33,111 nucleotides of DNA. Source: an uncultured Mollicutes bacterium. GTDB taxonomy: Bacteria > Bacillota_I > Bacilli_A > ML615J-28 > CAG-313. A program made the position numbers and the translations under genes. This document shows, piece by piece, positions 1 through 7,484 of the stretch (the stretch's first letter is position 1; the number at the start of each line of letters is the position of its first letter). Location: positions 1 through 33,111 of the forward strand of contig UQAI01000013.1 of NCBI GenBank assembly GCA_900538885.1. The letters are read 5' to 3'. Below the pieces are notes generated by a model. It worked only from the letters and a program-made list of their open reading frames with translations, was not told the origin of the DNA and searched no databases.

Positions 1-31
1 CCCCCAGTAAATGGAAAGGTTATTTTTCAAA

Positions 32-88
32 AACCCCCATTTTATTTAAAGCACCGAAGTAAAATAGGGGTTAAAATCCCTATTTTTT
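32..88 (+). terminator. Overlapping hairpins, probable terminator of a gene left of the window
   Basis: A perfect 9-bp stem (61-69 with 78-86, 8-base loop) is followed by T residues, which is a rho-independent terminator reading rightwards. The left arm can instead pair with an upstream C-rich segment (32-44 with 60-72, 12 of 13 pairs), and on the minus strand that alternative stem is followed by a T-run. It probably ends a plus-strand gene lying left of the window and may work in both directions. I see no TTATCCACA-type DnaA box in 1-235. Confidence 0.6.
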
Positions 89-172
89 AATTTTCTAAGT
101 TGGTAAAATAATTTTAAAGTATCATGTATAATAATGATTTTTTGACTTTGTTCAAAGTGTAAGTAAAAAGAA

Positions 173-201
173 TTGACAAAAAAATAAAAATATAGTAGAA
201 T
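173..201 (+). promoter_or_regulatory. rpmH promoter
   Basis: A consensus -35 TTGACA (173-178) and a -10 TAGAAT (196-201) are separated by 17 bases, predicting transcription from about 208. It drives rpmH and, by read-through, rnpA, yidC and jag. Confidence 0.75.
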
Positions 202-235
202 TGTTAAGCATGGTTTTTAATTGGAGGTGCTAACA

Positions 236-370
236 ATGAAAAGAACATACCAACCAAATAAACGTAAACATAGTAAGACACATGGTTTCCGTGCTCGTAT
301 GGCAACAGTTGGCGGAAGAAAAGTATTAGCCCGTAGACGTTTAAAAGGTCGCGCTGTATTAAGCGCTTAA
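236..370 (+). CDS. rpmH: 50S ribosomal protein L34
   Basis: This is a 44-residue protein beginning MKRTYQPNKRKHSKTHGFRA and ending RRRLKGRAVLSA, the full and highly conserved L34 sequence at its usual length. L34 is a small, very basic protein of the large ribosomal subunit. A strong ribosome-binding site (GGAGG, 223-227) lies 8 bases before the ATG, under a consensus promoter at 173-201. It is the first gene of the rpmH-rnpA-yidC-jag cluster found beside oriC in many bacteria. An 11-bp hairpin separates it from rnpA, so most transcripts may stop after rpmH, as expected when L34 is needed in far greater amount than RnpA. Confidence 0.97.
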   Translation: MKRTYQPNKRKHSKTHGFRARMATVGGRKVLARRRLKGRAVLSA

Positions 371-393
371 TAGCAAAATAAAAATATATTCTT

Positions 394-437
394 AGACCAC
401 TTCTGTCATTATTTGTAGAAGTGGTCTCTTTATTTTT
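394..437 (+). terminator. Intercistronic hairpin between rpmH and rnpA
   Basis: An 11-bp perfect stem (394-404 with 417-427) with a 12-base loop is followed by a T-rich stretch. It looks like a partial terminator or attenuator that lowers rnpA and yidC expression relative to rpmH. No separate rnpA promoter is evident in the 80-base gap. Confidence 0.65.
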
Positions 438-449
438 GACGAGGTTAAA

Positions 450-809
450 ATGAAAAAAATTAATAGATTGAAAAAAAACCATGATATAGCCTTAATCGTT
501 CAAAAAAAACAAAGAATTTATAGAGATAATTATATCGTTTATTATCAATATACAAATTGTGAAATTCCAAAAATCGCTTTTTCTGTTTCTAAAAAATATG
601 GAAAAGCGGTTGAAAGGAATAAAGCAAAAAGACGTGCAAGATCAATCTTTAGAGAATATTTAACCAAAATAAAAAACACCAATATGGTTGTTGTAATAAA
701 ACCAGCAAGTAAAGAACAACCTTTTGAAAAATTAGAAAAAGACTTGACGTACTGTATTAAAACGATATTATTAAAACAACCAAAAGGAGAAAAAAATGAA
801 AATAATTAA
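450..809 (+). CDS. rnpA: Ribonuclease P protein component
   Basis: This 119-residue basic protein has the RnpA signature ERNKAKRRARSIFRE (about residues 56-70), the conserved RNR region that contacts the RNase P RNA. RnpA is the protein subunit of the ribozyme that trims the 5' leader from tRNA precursors. The length is normal. The ATG is preceded by GAGG at 441-444. The 3' end overlaps the start of yidC by 14 bases in another frame, so the two are translationally linked. The KNENN tail is encoded within the yidC start region. Confidence 0.95.
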   Translation: MKKINRLKKNHDIALIVQKKQRIYRDNYIVYYQYTNCEIPKIAFSVSKKYGKAVERNKAKRRARSIFREYLTKIKNTNMVVVIKPASKEQPFEKLEKDLTYCIKTILLKQPKGEKNENN

Positions 810-2256
810 AAATAAAGCTTTATTTCTTTTGATTGCGGTAGCATTGCTTATGGTTACTTTAACTAGTTGTGGTGCATGTTCAGGTGTAAAGTATGGTACT
901 TTATATGATGAAGAAAAAGCAAAAAAAACAACAGAAACAGCCAACCAAATAGAATGGGTAATAGAAAAACTTACTGAAGAAGAGAAAAAACTAACAACTC
1001 CTGACGAGGAAGGAAATCTAAAAACTGAAGAAGAAGTGTTTAATGGCTTAAAAGAAAAAGCTAAAGAAATAATAGAAAGTTACCCTAATTTTTTAGGTAT
1101 ATCAGGTAAAAATACTGAAGAAAAAGCTTCAAGTAATTACAAAGTAATCTTAATTAAAAATGATATAGAAATATATAAAGGTTATATAGATGCTGCTACA
1201 AGCAAAAATAAAGATGAAATGTTAAATTATGATAAAGCTATCCAGGCAGCAACAAACAATAGTTGTTTTTCATGTTTCTTTGCTCAAACAAATGTAGATG
1301 CTCAAGAAAAAGTAAAATCAGCAGCAGATCAAAAAAACATTTATGATATAGTAGCAATATTTACTCTACAAGTTAAAGAAAGAGTGCAAGAAGGCGAACC
1401 ACTACATTTTTATGCAGATTCATTTGGTGATTTTATGGGACATATCTTTAACAATTTGTTTATTTTCCCAGTTGGATGGCTACTATATGCTATTTCTAAA
1501 TTATGTGGCGGTTTTTATATTATAGGTCTTATAATAACAACTCTTTTAATCAGAACATTAGGTTGGCCAATTTATGCTAAAACTAATGATATGAGTTTAA
1601 AAATGAAAGCAATCGAACCAGAAGTAGCGAAGATTCAAGCAAAATATGCCAATCGTACAGATCCAGATTCTAAACGTATGATGCAAATGGAACAAGCTAG
1701 ATTGTATAAGCAAAACGGAATAGGTGTAGGCGGATGTTTAATGCCGTTCCTACAATTTCCAATATTCATGGCGGTATATCGTGCTATTTCTAGAATTCCA
1801 TATACTATCGCAACACCAGGAACTAAATACACACTTAATTGGGGTGGCAGTTTAAATTCAAAAATCTTTAATTTAGACCTTTTCCAAGATTATACTGCCG
1901 GAACTAGTCAATTAATTTGGATTATAATTTTAGTAGTATTAGTATCTGGAACACAATTTATAAGTCAATTACTAAGTGAAAAAAGACAAAAAGCAGCTAA
2001 AAATAAAGCTCAAGAAGATGTACCTATGTATCGCCGACAAGCAGTTGCACAACAAGCAAATGATACTCAAAGAACAATGAAAATAGTTATGTATTTAATG
2101 ATTTTTATGATGGCTGTTTTTGTATGGACTAGTAAAGCCGGATTAGGGGTTTATTGGTTAATTGGTAACTGTTATTCAATGTTCCAAATGTACATAAACT
2201 CAAAACAAAGCGAGAAAAAACTAGAAAAACTTAAGCAACAAAAAGGATATAAATAG
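796..2256 (+). CDS. yidC: Membrane protein insertase YidC/SpoIIIJ, lipoprotein type with long N-terminal domain
   Basis: A lipoprotein signal peptide (LTSC, lipidated Cys25) is followed by a roughly 190-residue Lys/Glu-rich extracytoplasmic region. The YidC/Oxa1 domain then runs from about 215 to 470 with five predicted membrane spans. The groove arginine that contacts substrates is seen as Arg253 in LLIRTLGWP. YidC inserts small membrane proteins alone or with Sec. At 486 residues it is far longer than typical Gram-positive YidC (about 260-290). The extra domain carries CFSC (Cys157, Cys160), unusual in an exported region. The C-terminal tail is Lys-rich, as in ribosome-binding YidC proteins. 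The RBS AAAGGAG lies inside rnpA. Neighbours and domain order make the call firm; only the extra domain is unexplained. Confidence 0.93.
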   Translation: MKIIKNKALFLLIAVALLMVTLTSCGACSGVKYGTLYDEEKAKKTTETANQIEWVIEKLTEEEKKLTTPDEEGNLKTEEEVFNGLKEKAKEIIESYPNFLGISGKNTEEKASSNYKVILIKNDIEIYKGYIDAATSKNKDEMLNYDKAIQAATNNSCFSCFFAQTNVDAQEKVKSAADQKNIYDIVAIFTLQVKERVQEGEPLHFYADSFGDFMGHIFNNLFIFPVGWLLYAISKLCGGFYIIGLIITTLLIRTLGWPIYAKTNDMSLKMKAIEPEVAKIQAKYANRTDPDSKRMMQMEQARLYKQNGIGVGGCLMPFLQFPIFMAVYRAISRIPYTIATPGTKYTLNWGGSLNSKIFNLDLFQDYTAGTSQLIWIIILVVLVSGTQFISQLLSEKRQKAAKNKAQEDVPMYRRQAVAQQANDTQRTMKIVMYLMIFMMAVFVWTSKAGLGVYWLIGNCYSMFQMYINSKQSEKKLEKLKQQKGYK

Positions 2257-2267
2257 AGGTAACAAAC

Positions 2268-2894
2268 ATGAAAGAAAAAATGTATGTAGGTAAGAGTATC
2301 GAAGAAATCGAAGAATTAGCGATAAATGAGTTAGGTGTTTGTAAAGAAGATTTATATTTTGATGTAACCGAAAAAGATAATGCAGGAGAAATTCAAGCAC
2401 ACGTAATGGTTGATGCTAACCCAGTAAAAAAAGGAAAAGAATATATTGAAAAATATTTACAAGAAGCAGATATTTATGGATTTGTAGAAAGAAAAATGCG
2501 TGATAATGTTGTAGAATACGATGTGAACACAGAAGATTCTAATGCAATTTTAATAGGTCACAATTCACAAACACTTTCAGCGTTACATTATCTAACAACA
2601 ATTGTTGTAAATCAATATTTTAATCGTGATGAAGAATCAGGTCTAATAGTAAAAGTTGATATTGGTAATTATAGAAAAAACAAAGATGAACAACTAGAAA
2701 AATTAGGAACAAGACTTGCAAGAGAAGCGATTAGAACACAAATGCCAGTAAGATTAAGATTTATGAATGCATATGAAAGAAAAGTGATTCACAATAAATT
2801 AGCTTCATGGCGCGATGTTACAACTCATTCAGAAGGCGTAGAACCACATAGATACTTGATAATTACACCTAAAAATTGTAAAGTAAAAGAATAA
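2268..2894 (+). CDS. jag: Jag/KhpB-type KH-R3H RNA-binding protein
   Basis: The 208-residue protein has the three Jag domains. A Jag_N domain (about 1-52) begins MYVGKSIEEIEELAINELG. A KH domain (about 80-150) follows, and an R3H domain (about 150-208) contains FMNAYERKVIHN and TTHSEGVEPHRY. Jag/KhpB is an RNA-binding partner of KhpA that influences cell elongation and division in Firmicutes, and it is almost always encoded next to yidC. It lies 11 bases after yidC, behind GAGGT. In the KH domain the usual GxxG loop (GKRG) reads GHNS, so the second glycine is missing and RNA binding by that domain may differ. A strong terminator follows at once. Confidence 0.92.
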   Translation: MKEKMYVGKSIEEIEELAINELGVCKEDLYFDVTEKDNAGEIQAHVMVDANPVKKGKEYIEKYLQEADIYGFVERKMRDNVVEYDVNTEDSNAILIGHNSQTLSALHYLTTIVVNQYFNRDEESGLIVKVDIGNYRKNKDEQLEKLGTRLAREAIRTQMPVRLRFMNAYERKVIHNKLASWRDVTTHSEGVEPHRYLIITPKNCKVKE

Positions 2895-2901
2895 AAAAAA
2901 C

Positions 2902-2936
2902 GACTACTGATGGATATCTTCCGTTAGTAGTCTTTT
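2902..2936 (+). terminator. Terminator of the rpmH-jag operon
   Basis: A 13-bp stem with two G-U type pairs (2902-2914 with 2920-2932) and a short loop is followed by TTTTATT. It begins 7 bases after the jag stop codon and faces the minus-strand small RNA terminator at 2967-2998. Confidence 0.85.
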
Positions 2937-2966
2937 ATTCTTCTATAAAATATTAATGGATAAAAT

Positions 2967-3073
2967 AAAAAAAGACCCCCACTAAATTGTGTAGAGCCTT
3001 TTTCAAAGAAACGAGAATTGAATAAAAATTAAGGATTCTCTTTGCAACAGGTAGGATTTCTACTACAAAGAGC
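2967..3073 (-). ncRNA. Candidate minus-strand small RNA, about 107 nt, family unknown
   Basis: On the minus strand a clean promoter (-35 TTGCAA at 3108-3103, -10 TATAAT at 3085-3080, 17-base spacer) predicts a start at G3073. The RNA ends at a hairpin (2998-2989 with 2982-2974; 9 of 10 positions pair) followed by seven T residues at 2973-2967. No open reading frame of useful length lies inside. The 5' end folds into CUCUUUG/CAAAGAG (3072-3066 with 3044-3038) capped by a smaller GUAG/CUAC hairpin. The 3' strand of that stem can instead pair downstream (3044-3035 with 3018-3004), so two folds exclude each other. It does not match my memory of SRP RNA, 6S RNA, tmRNA or a known riboswitch, and no minus-strand gene follows it. 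Confidence 0.6.
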
Positions 3074-3079
3074 AAGTAA

Positions 3080-3108
3080 ATTATAACACGTTATTTTTAT
3101 TTTTGCAA
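3080..3108 (-). promoter_or_regulatory. Promoter of the minus-strand small RNA
   Basis: Read on the minus strand, TTGCAA, 17 bases, then TATAAT. The same -35 variant and spacing occur in front of rpoE and rsmA in this window, which supports it as a functional promoter in this organism. The rest of the 316-base gap 2895-3210 holds only the terminators, the small RNA and the mnmE promoter region. Confidence 0.65.
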
Positions 3109-3180
3109 TACCTTTTGTTTTGAAAATGTTTACATACAAAAAAATAATGTTTATAAATATCGAACTTTACTAAAATATTA

Positions 3181-3202
3181 TATAATATAAGCAAGAAGAG
3201 GT
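3181..3202 (+). promoter_or_regulatory. Probable mnmE -10 element and ribosome-binding site
   Basis: A TATAAT hexamer at 3181-3186 lies 24 bases before the mnmE ATG and AGAGGT at 3197-3202 is its ribosome-binding site. The -35 position (about 3158-3163) is poor, so the promoter is tentative. Confidence 0.45.
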
Positions 3203-3210
3203 ATGGTTAT

Positions 3211-4563
3211 ATGGCACAAGAAGATGTAATAATAGGAATTTCAACACCTTTTGCTAAAGGTGCAATATCGATAATTAGACTTAGTGGAGATGGCTCTATA
3301 TCATTAGTAAACAAAATTTTTAAGGGAAAAAATTTGAATAAAGTAAATTCACACACAATTAATTACGGCCATATCTGTGATGAAAATGGAAATATTATAG
3401 ATGAGGTATTAGTGTCTGTATTTAAAGCTCCAAAAACATATACTAAAGAAGATGTTGTTGAAATCAATTGCCATGGTGGAATTTTTGTTACTAATTTAAT
3501 ATATGAGAATTTAGTAAATTTAGGAGTTAGACCGGCTGAACCTGGAGAATTTACAAAAAGAGCTTTTCTAAACGGCAGAATAGATTTAACAAAAGCTGAG
3601 GCTGTTATGGATGTTATAGACGCTGAGAATAAAACAGCTGTAAGATTAGCCAACCAAGGAATTAATGGTAAAATTTATGATATGGTGAAGAATTATCGAC
3701 AACAAATATTAGATATTATAGCAATTATAGATGTTAATATTGATTATCCAGAATATGATGATGTAGAAATATTAACAAACGAAAAAATAGAGCCACAAAT
3801 TGATGTGTTGCTAAATGATTTAAAAAAGTTATTAAAAGATTCTATAGGTGCGAAATATTTAAAAGAAGGAATAAACACCGCAATAATAGGTAAACCTAAT
3901 GTAGGTAAGAGTACAATATTAAATGCTATTTTAAAGGAAAATAAGGCTATTGTAACAAATATTCCAGGCACAACCCGAGATGTAATTGAGGGAAAAGTAA
4001 ACTTGGAAAATATAACGCTTAATTTGGTTGATACAGCAGGTATCAGAAAAACAAAAAATGTGGTTGAACAAATTGGTGTAGAAAAGTCGAAACAACAAAT
4101 ATCAGAATCTGATTTAATTTTACTAGTTTTAGATGGAACAACTAAAATCACACAAAATGAAAAAAAATTAATAGAAAGTATAAAAAGCAAACCGCATTTA
4201 ATAATAGTTAATAAAACAGATTTATTAGACAATATAAAACAAAATCCTGATTATATATATATAAGTGCTCATGACAAAAATGATATAGAACAATTAGAAA
4301 AGAAAATAATAGATAAAGTGTTAAAAGATGTTGATATTACATCAAATTCAATATATCTTGGAAATTCTAGACAAATTTCAAAACTTCATCAAACTATAGA
4401 ATCACTATCAGAAGCATTAAAGGCAATTGAACAAGAAGCGTATATTGATTTTGTTGAAATATATTTGAGAGAAGCATATAACTATCTTGGAGAAATTACA
4501 GGAGACACTTCCTCAACAAGCTTATTAGATGAATTATTTAGTAAATTTTGTTTAGGTAAGTAA
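3211..4563 (+). CDS. mnmE: tRNA uridine-5-carboxymethylaminomethyl GTPase MnmE
   Basis: The 450-residue protein has the whole MnmE layout. An N-terminal folate-binding domain (about 1-120) begins with DVIIGISTPFAKGAISIIRLSG. A helical domain is interrupted by the GTPase domain with G1 GKPNVGKST (227-235), G3 DTAG (274-277) and G4 NKTD (334-337). The C-terminus FCLGK supplies catalytic Cys447. With MnmG it modifies the wobble U34 of tRNAs reading NNA/NNG codons. Length is normal. In most relatives mnmG follows directly; here a T-box and asnS follow, so mnmG must be elsewhere. Start chosen at the ATG 8 bases after AGAGGT. Confidence 0.95.
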   Translation: MAQEDVIIGISTPFAKGAISIIRLSGDGSISLVNKIFKGKNLNKVNSHTINYGHICDENGNIIDEVLVSVFKAPKTYTKEDVVEINCHGGIFVTNLIYENLVNLGVRPAEPGEFTKRAFLNGRIDLTKAEAVMDVIDAENKTAVRLANQGINGKIYDMVKNYRQQILDIIAIIDVNIDYPEYDDVEILTNEKIEPQIDVLLNDLKKLLKDSIGAKYLKEGINTAIIGKPNVGKSTILNAILKENKAIVTNIPGTTRDVIEGKVNLENITLNLVDTAGIRKTKNVVEQIGVEKSKQQISESDLILLVLDGTTKITQNEKKLIESIKSKPHLIIVNKTDLLDNIKQNPDYIYISAHDKNDIEQLEKKIIDKVLKDVDITSNSIYLGNSRQISKLHQTIESLSEALKAIEQEAYIDFVEIYLREAYNYLGEITGDTSSTSLLDELFSKFCLGK

Positions 4564-4568
4564 TAAAA

Positions 4569-4597
4569 TTGACAATTGAATAAAAAAAATATATAAT
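4569..4597 (+). promoter_or_regulatory. Perfect consensus promoter of the asnS T-box transcript
   Basis: TTGACA (4569-4574), a 17-base spacer and TATAAT (4592-4597) begin 6 bases after the mnmE stop codon. Transcription should start near 4604 and give a leader of about 275 bases before the asnS ATG. Confidence 0.88.
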
Positions 4598-4603
4598 TTA
4601 TGT

Positions 4604-4858
4604 ATATGAACGAAATACTGTGATTAGGATTTCAAAAGCAATAAACATACCCAGTGATTTAAGGAAAGTGCGAACTTAAATATGTTAGTTTTTGAAGAAC
4701 ACCTATGAGTAGATGGAAGAAAAAACGCTAGTTTTAGTAGAACCATCCGTAATTCTGCGATAAAGAAAATGAGAGCATAACAATTATTGTTATGAATTAA
4801 GGTGGTACCGCGGAAGAATTCGTCCTTAGTGAGTCAATTAGCTTACTAAGGTTTTTTT
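4604..4858 (+). promoter_or_regulatory. T-box riboswitch, asparagine-specific (AAC specifier)
   Basis: The leader has the conserved T-box AAGGTGGTACCGCGG at 4799-4813 and a terminator (4824-4833 with 4842-4851, then seven T residues). At the base of Stem I, TAGG (4627-4630 region) can pair with CCTA, placing codon AAC (4698-4700) in the specifier loop. That matches tRNA-Asn and the downstream gene. Uncharged tRNA-Asn should pair with the specifier and with UGG at 4803-4805, stabilising the antiterminator and allowing asnS transcription; charged tRNA leaves the terminator to form. This element fills the 315-base gap 4564-4878. Confidence 0.93.
4824..4858 (+). terminator. Regulated terminator of the asnS T-box
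   Basis: A 10-bp stem with one G-U pair (4824-4833 with 4842-4851) is followed by seven T residues. Its left arm overlaps the end of the antiterminator segment, as expected for a T-box switch. Confidence 0.88.
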
Positions 4859-4878
4859 ATTGATAGGAGGAAAAATAA

Positions 4879-6264
4879 ATGAAAAAAATCAGTATAAAAG
4901 AATTATTTAATGAAGGATCTAAATATATTGATCAAGAAGTCGTAATAGAAGGTTGGGTAAGGACTAATCGCGCCCAAAAGGAATTCGGTTTTCTAAATGT
5001 AAACGATGGATCATATTTAGATAATGCCCAAATAGTATATGAACAAAATTTATCAAACTTTAATGATGTTTCAAAATTTAGAGTAGGTAGCGGCGTATCT
5101 ATCGAAGGTATTGTAAAAGAATCTCCAAATCCCAAACAACCTTATGAAATAAAGGCAACAAAGGTCGTTTTAGAAGGAGATTCACCAGAAGATTATCCAA
5201 TTCAACCAAAAAGACATACAAAAGAATTTTTAAGAGAAAAAGCTCATCTAAGAATGAGAACAAATTTATTTAGTGCAGTATTTAGAGTTCGTAGTAAATT
5301 AGCTTTCGCAATACATGAATTTTTCCAAAAAAGAAACTTTATATATGTTAACACCCCGCTTATCACCGCAAACGATGGTGAAGGAGCAGGTGAAATGTTC
5401 CAAGTAACAACACTTGATTTAAATAGAATTGCTAAAGAAGGAAAAGTAGATTTTTCAAAAGACTTTTTTGGAAAACCTGTTAACCTTACAGTAACAGGCC
5501 AATTAGAAGCAGAAACATATGCATTGGCATTTAAAAATGTTTATACATTTGGCCCAACTTTTAGAGCTGAAAATTCTAATACAACTAGACATGCATCAGA
5601 ATTTTGGATGATTGAACCTGAAGTTGCTTTCGCGGACTTAAAAGATGACATGCAATTAATTGAAGATATGGTTAAGTATGTTGTAAATTATATATTAGAA
5701 AACGCAAAAGAAGAAATCGAATTTTTTGATAAATTTGTATGTCCAGGGAAAAAAGCTCAGCTTGAAGCATTAGTAAAATCACATGTTGCTGAATGCACAC
5801 ATCATGAAGCTATAGAAATACTTAAAAAAGCAGGAGATATTTTTGAAAACAAACCAGAGTTTGGAGAAGATTTAGCAACTGAACATGAAAAATATTTAAC
5901 AGATGTTTATTTTAAAGCGCCTGTGTTTGTTACAAATTGGCCGAAAGAAATAAAGGCTTTCTATATGAGACTAAATGATGACAATAAAACAGTAGCAGCT
6001 GTGGACTTATTGGTTCCTGGTGCTGGAGAATTAGTTGGTGGCTCACAAAGAGAAGAAAGACTAGATTTATTATTAGAACGTATGAACGAACTTGAGATGA
6101 AAATAGAACCACTTGATTGGTATGTTGATTTAAGACGTTATGGAGGAGTAAAACATTCTGGTTTTGGTCTTGGCTTTGAAAGATTGATAATGTATGTAAC
6201 AGGCATGGATAACATAAGAGACGTAATCCCTTATCCTAGAACTCCAAAAAATTGTGAATTTTAA
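4879..6264 (+). CDS. asnS: Asparaginyl-tRNA synthetase
   Basis: This 461-residue class IIb synthetase has an N-terminal OB-fold anticodon-binding domain (about 15-110: VVIEGWVRTNR). The catalytic core contains motif 2 TFRAENSNTTRHASEFWMIE and motif 3 GFGLGFERLIMYVTGMDNIRDVIP, here split in my reading as GFGLGFERLI followed by TGMDNIRDV. Residues FWMIEPE and the C-terminal PRTPKNCEF are typical of AsnRS rather than AspRS. It charges tRNA-Asn with asparagine using ATP in the cytoplasm. Strong AGGAGG (4865-4870) precedes the ATG. Expression is controlled by the upstream T-box with an AAC specifier, which independently supports the amino-acid assignment. It is transcribed alone and ends at a terminator at 6269-6306. 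Confidence 0.96.
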   Translation: MKKISIKELFNEGSKYIDQEVVIEGWVRTNRAQKEFGFLNVNDGSYLDNAQIVYEQNLSNFNDVSKFRVGSGVSIEGIVKESPNPKQPYEIKATKVVLEGDSPEDYPIQPKRHTKEFLREKAHLRMRTNLFSAVFRVRSKLAFAIHEFFQKRNFIYVNTPLITANDGEGAGEMFQVTTLDLNRIAKEGKVDFSKDFFGKPVNLTVTGQLEAETYALAFKNVYTFGPTFRAENSNTTRHASEFWMIEPEVAFADLKDDMQLIEDMVKYVVNYILENAKEEIEFFDKFVCPGKKAQLEALVKSHVAECTHHEAIEILKKAGDIFENKPEFGEDLATEHEKYLTDVYFKAPVFVTNWPKEIKAFYMRLNDDNKTVAAVDLLVPGAGELVGGSQREERLDLLLERMNELEMKIEPLDWYVDLRRYGGVKHSGFGLGFERLIMYVTGMDNIRDVIPYPRTPKNCEF

Positions 6265-6268
6265 TATA

Positions 6269-6306
6269 AAAAAGTTAATGTCTAAGTATAAAGGCATTAA
6301 CTTTTT
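6269..6306 (+). terminator. asnS terminator
   Basis: A 12-bp perfect stem (6269-6280 with 6295-6306) begins 5 bases after the asnS stop codon; its 3' arm ends in five T residues and its 5' arm begins with A residues, so it could act in both directions. Confidence 0.85.
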
Positions 6307-6310
6307 GCTT

Positions 6311-6338
6311 ATAAAAAAATAGGACCAAAGCCCTATTT
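6311..6338 (-). terminator. Terminator overlapping the stop codon of the minus-strand membrane protein gene
   Basis: Read on the minus strand, a 7-bp stem (6338-6332 with 6323-6317) and an 8-base loop are followed by a seven-base T-run. The TAG stop codon at 6335-6333 lies inside the upstream arm, so translation runs into the terminator. Confidence 0.7.
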
Positions 6339-7412
6339 CTTCTTTTTCTTTTTATTTGATTGTTTTGCGTTCTGACTATTACTAAATTTAGTAGCTTTTG
6401 TTTCTTGTTCAATAGCTTCTTTATTATCTTGCCAGATCATATAGAATAAAACAGCAATAATTAAAGTGATAATAAACGCTATAACACCGTGAAGTAATAC
6501 ACGTTTCCAAATAAAGTGTCCATATTCGCCTTTTAAAGCTTTGTTGTTAAGAACATCGCTATCTGCACCTTCGTTATAATCAACTTTATTTAAATCATTT
6601 AAACCAGTAAATGTGCCACGAACAATTTCAGTATAAGTATTACCATCATATGAAGCAATTGAGAAAGTTGCTTCACCATCTTCATAAACACCTTTGTTGA
6701 ATGGTAGTTTATTATCTAGGTCAGTTCTAGGAGCACATCTCCAAACACATACATCAGCTTTATTTCCTTGAGCACCATTATCATAAATTGGGAAAGTATA
6801 AGATGAAGCTTCACCATCTGTTGTAACTCCATATTGTGCAGCACCATTACGTGCAGGATTATTATTAGAATCATCATCGTTTAATTTTTTAACAGCATCT
6901 TCAATTAAAGCATCACCGTATAATTTAACATCAGGATCGTTAAGTTCGTCTTCAGAAGGACTACCAACGCCTTTAGCAGTTAAAACTACTAGAGGTAAAT
7001 CTGTATTTGCGATTTTGCTGTAATTAACGTTGTAGAAATAGAAATAGTATGAATATGATGCATCCCCGTCAACATCAGATGTTGTATCAACTAAATATAT
7101 ATCTACATCAAAATACCCTGGAACATTAAGTGTACCATTTTTATAAGTAAATTTAACACCGGATTCACTAACGTTATGGAAAGCAACGGTATCAGAAGCT
7201 TTTTTATAACCTATGAATTCAAATTTTACGGCGTTTTCAATTAACGTTGTAGTTTCCACATCTTTGTAATCGTCTTGGTGAAAATAATTTTCATAAAACC
7301 TGATTCTATTTAGTTTGTATCCATAAAAGGAATACCAACAAATAAGAAAGGTTACTCCCACTACCAACAATAAAGATATAAGAAAGGGGATTAATTTAAA
7401 TTTTCTTTTCAT
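6333..7412 (-). CDS. Two-span membrane protein with large extracytoplasmic domain, function unknown
   Basis: I do not recognise this 359-residue protein. It has an N-terminal membrane anchor (about 7-30), roughly 270 residues rich in Tyr, Asp and Asn that should lie outside the cell, a second span near the C-terminus (about 304-324), and a cytoplasmic tail ending in six lysines. The outside part has VDGDASYSYYFYFYNVNYSK and a CVWRCAP motif with two cysteines. Start is set at the ATG 7412-7410 because AAAGGAG lies 9 bases upstream; an in-frame ATG at 7439 sits beside the -10 element and lacks a site. It has its own promoter. A surface or envelope role is likely but nothing more specific can be said. 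Confidence 0.75.
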   Translation of the reverse strand: MKRKFKLIPFLISLLLVVGVTFLICWYSFYGYKLNRIRFYENYFHQDDYKDVETTTLIENAVKFEFIGYKKASDTVAFHNVSESGVKFTYKNGTLNVPGYFDVDIYLVDTTSDVDGDASYSYYFYFYNVNYSKIANTDLPLVVLTAKGVGSPSEDELNDPDVKLYGDALIEDAVKKLNDDDSNNNPARNGAAQYGVTTDGEASSYTFPIYDNGAQGNKADVCVWRCAPRTDLDNKLPFNKGVYEDGEATFSIASYDGNTYTEIVRGTFTGLNDLNKVDYNEGADSDVLNNKALKGEYGHFIWKRVLLHGVIAFIITLIIAVLFYMIWQDNKEAIEQETKATKFSNSQNAKQSNKKKKKK

Positions 7413-7445
7413 TTTTGTTTTCTCCTTTATATCTAACATGGTATT

Positions 7446-7474
7446 ATTATAACATTTTTTTGGAAAAATATCAA
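7446..7474 (-). promoter_or_regulatory. Promoter of the minus-strand membrane protein gene
   Basis: Read on the minus strand, -35 TTGATA (7474-7469), 17-base spacer and -10 TATAAT (7451-7446). The predicted start near 7439 excludes translation from the upstream ATG and supports the start at 7412. Confidence 0.7.
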
Positions 7475-7484
7475 ATAAATATGT

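Noticed and set aside
1..235. oriC or DnaA boxes next to rpmH
   Set aside because: No TTATCCACA-like repeat or AT-rich unwinding array can be read; only hairpins and a promoter are present.
4604..4860. tRNA gene in the mnmE-asnS gap
   Set aside because: The structured sequence is a T-box leader; no cloverleaf with TTCRA is present.
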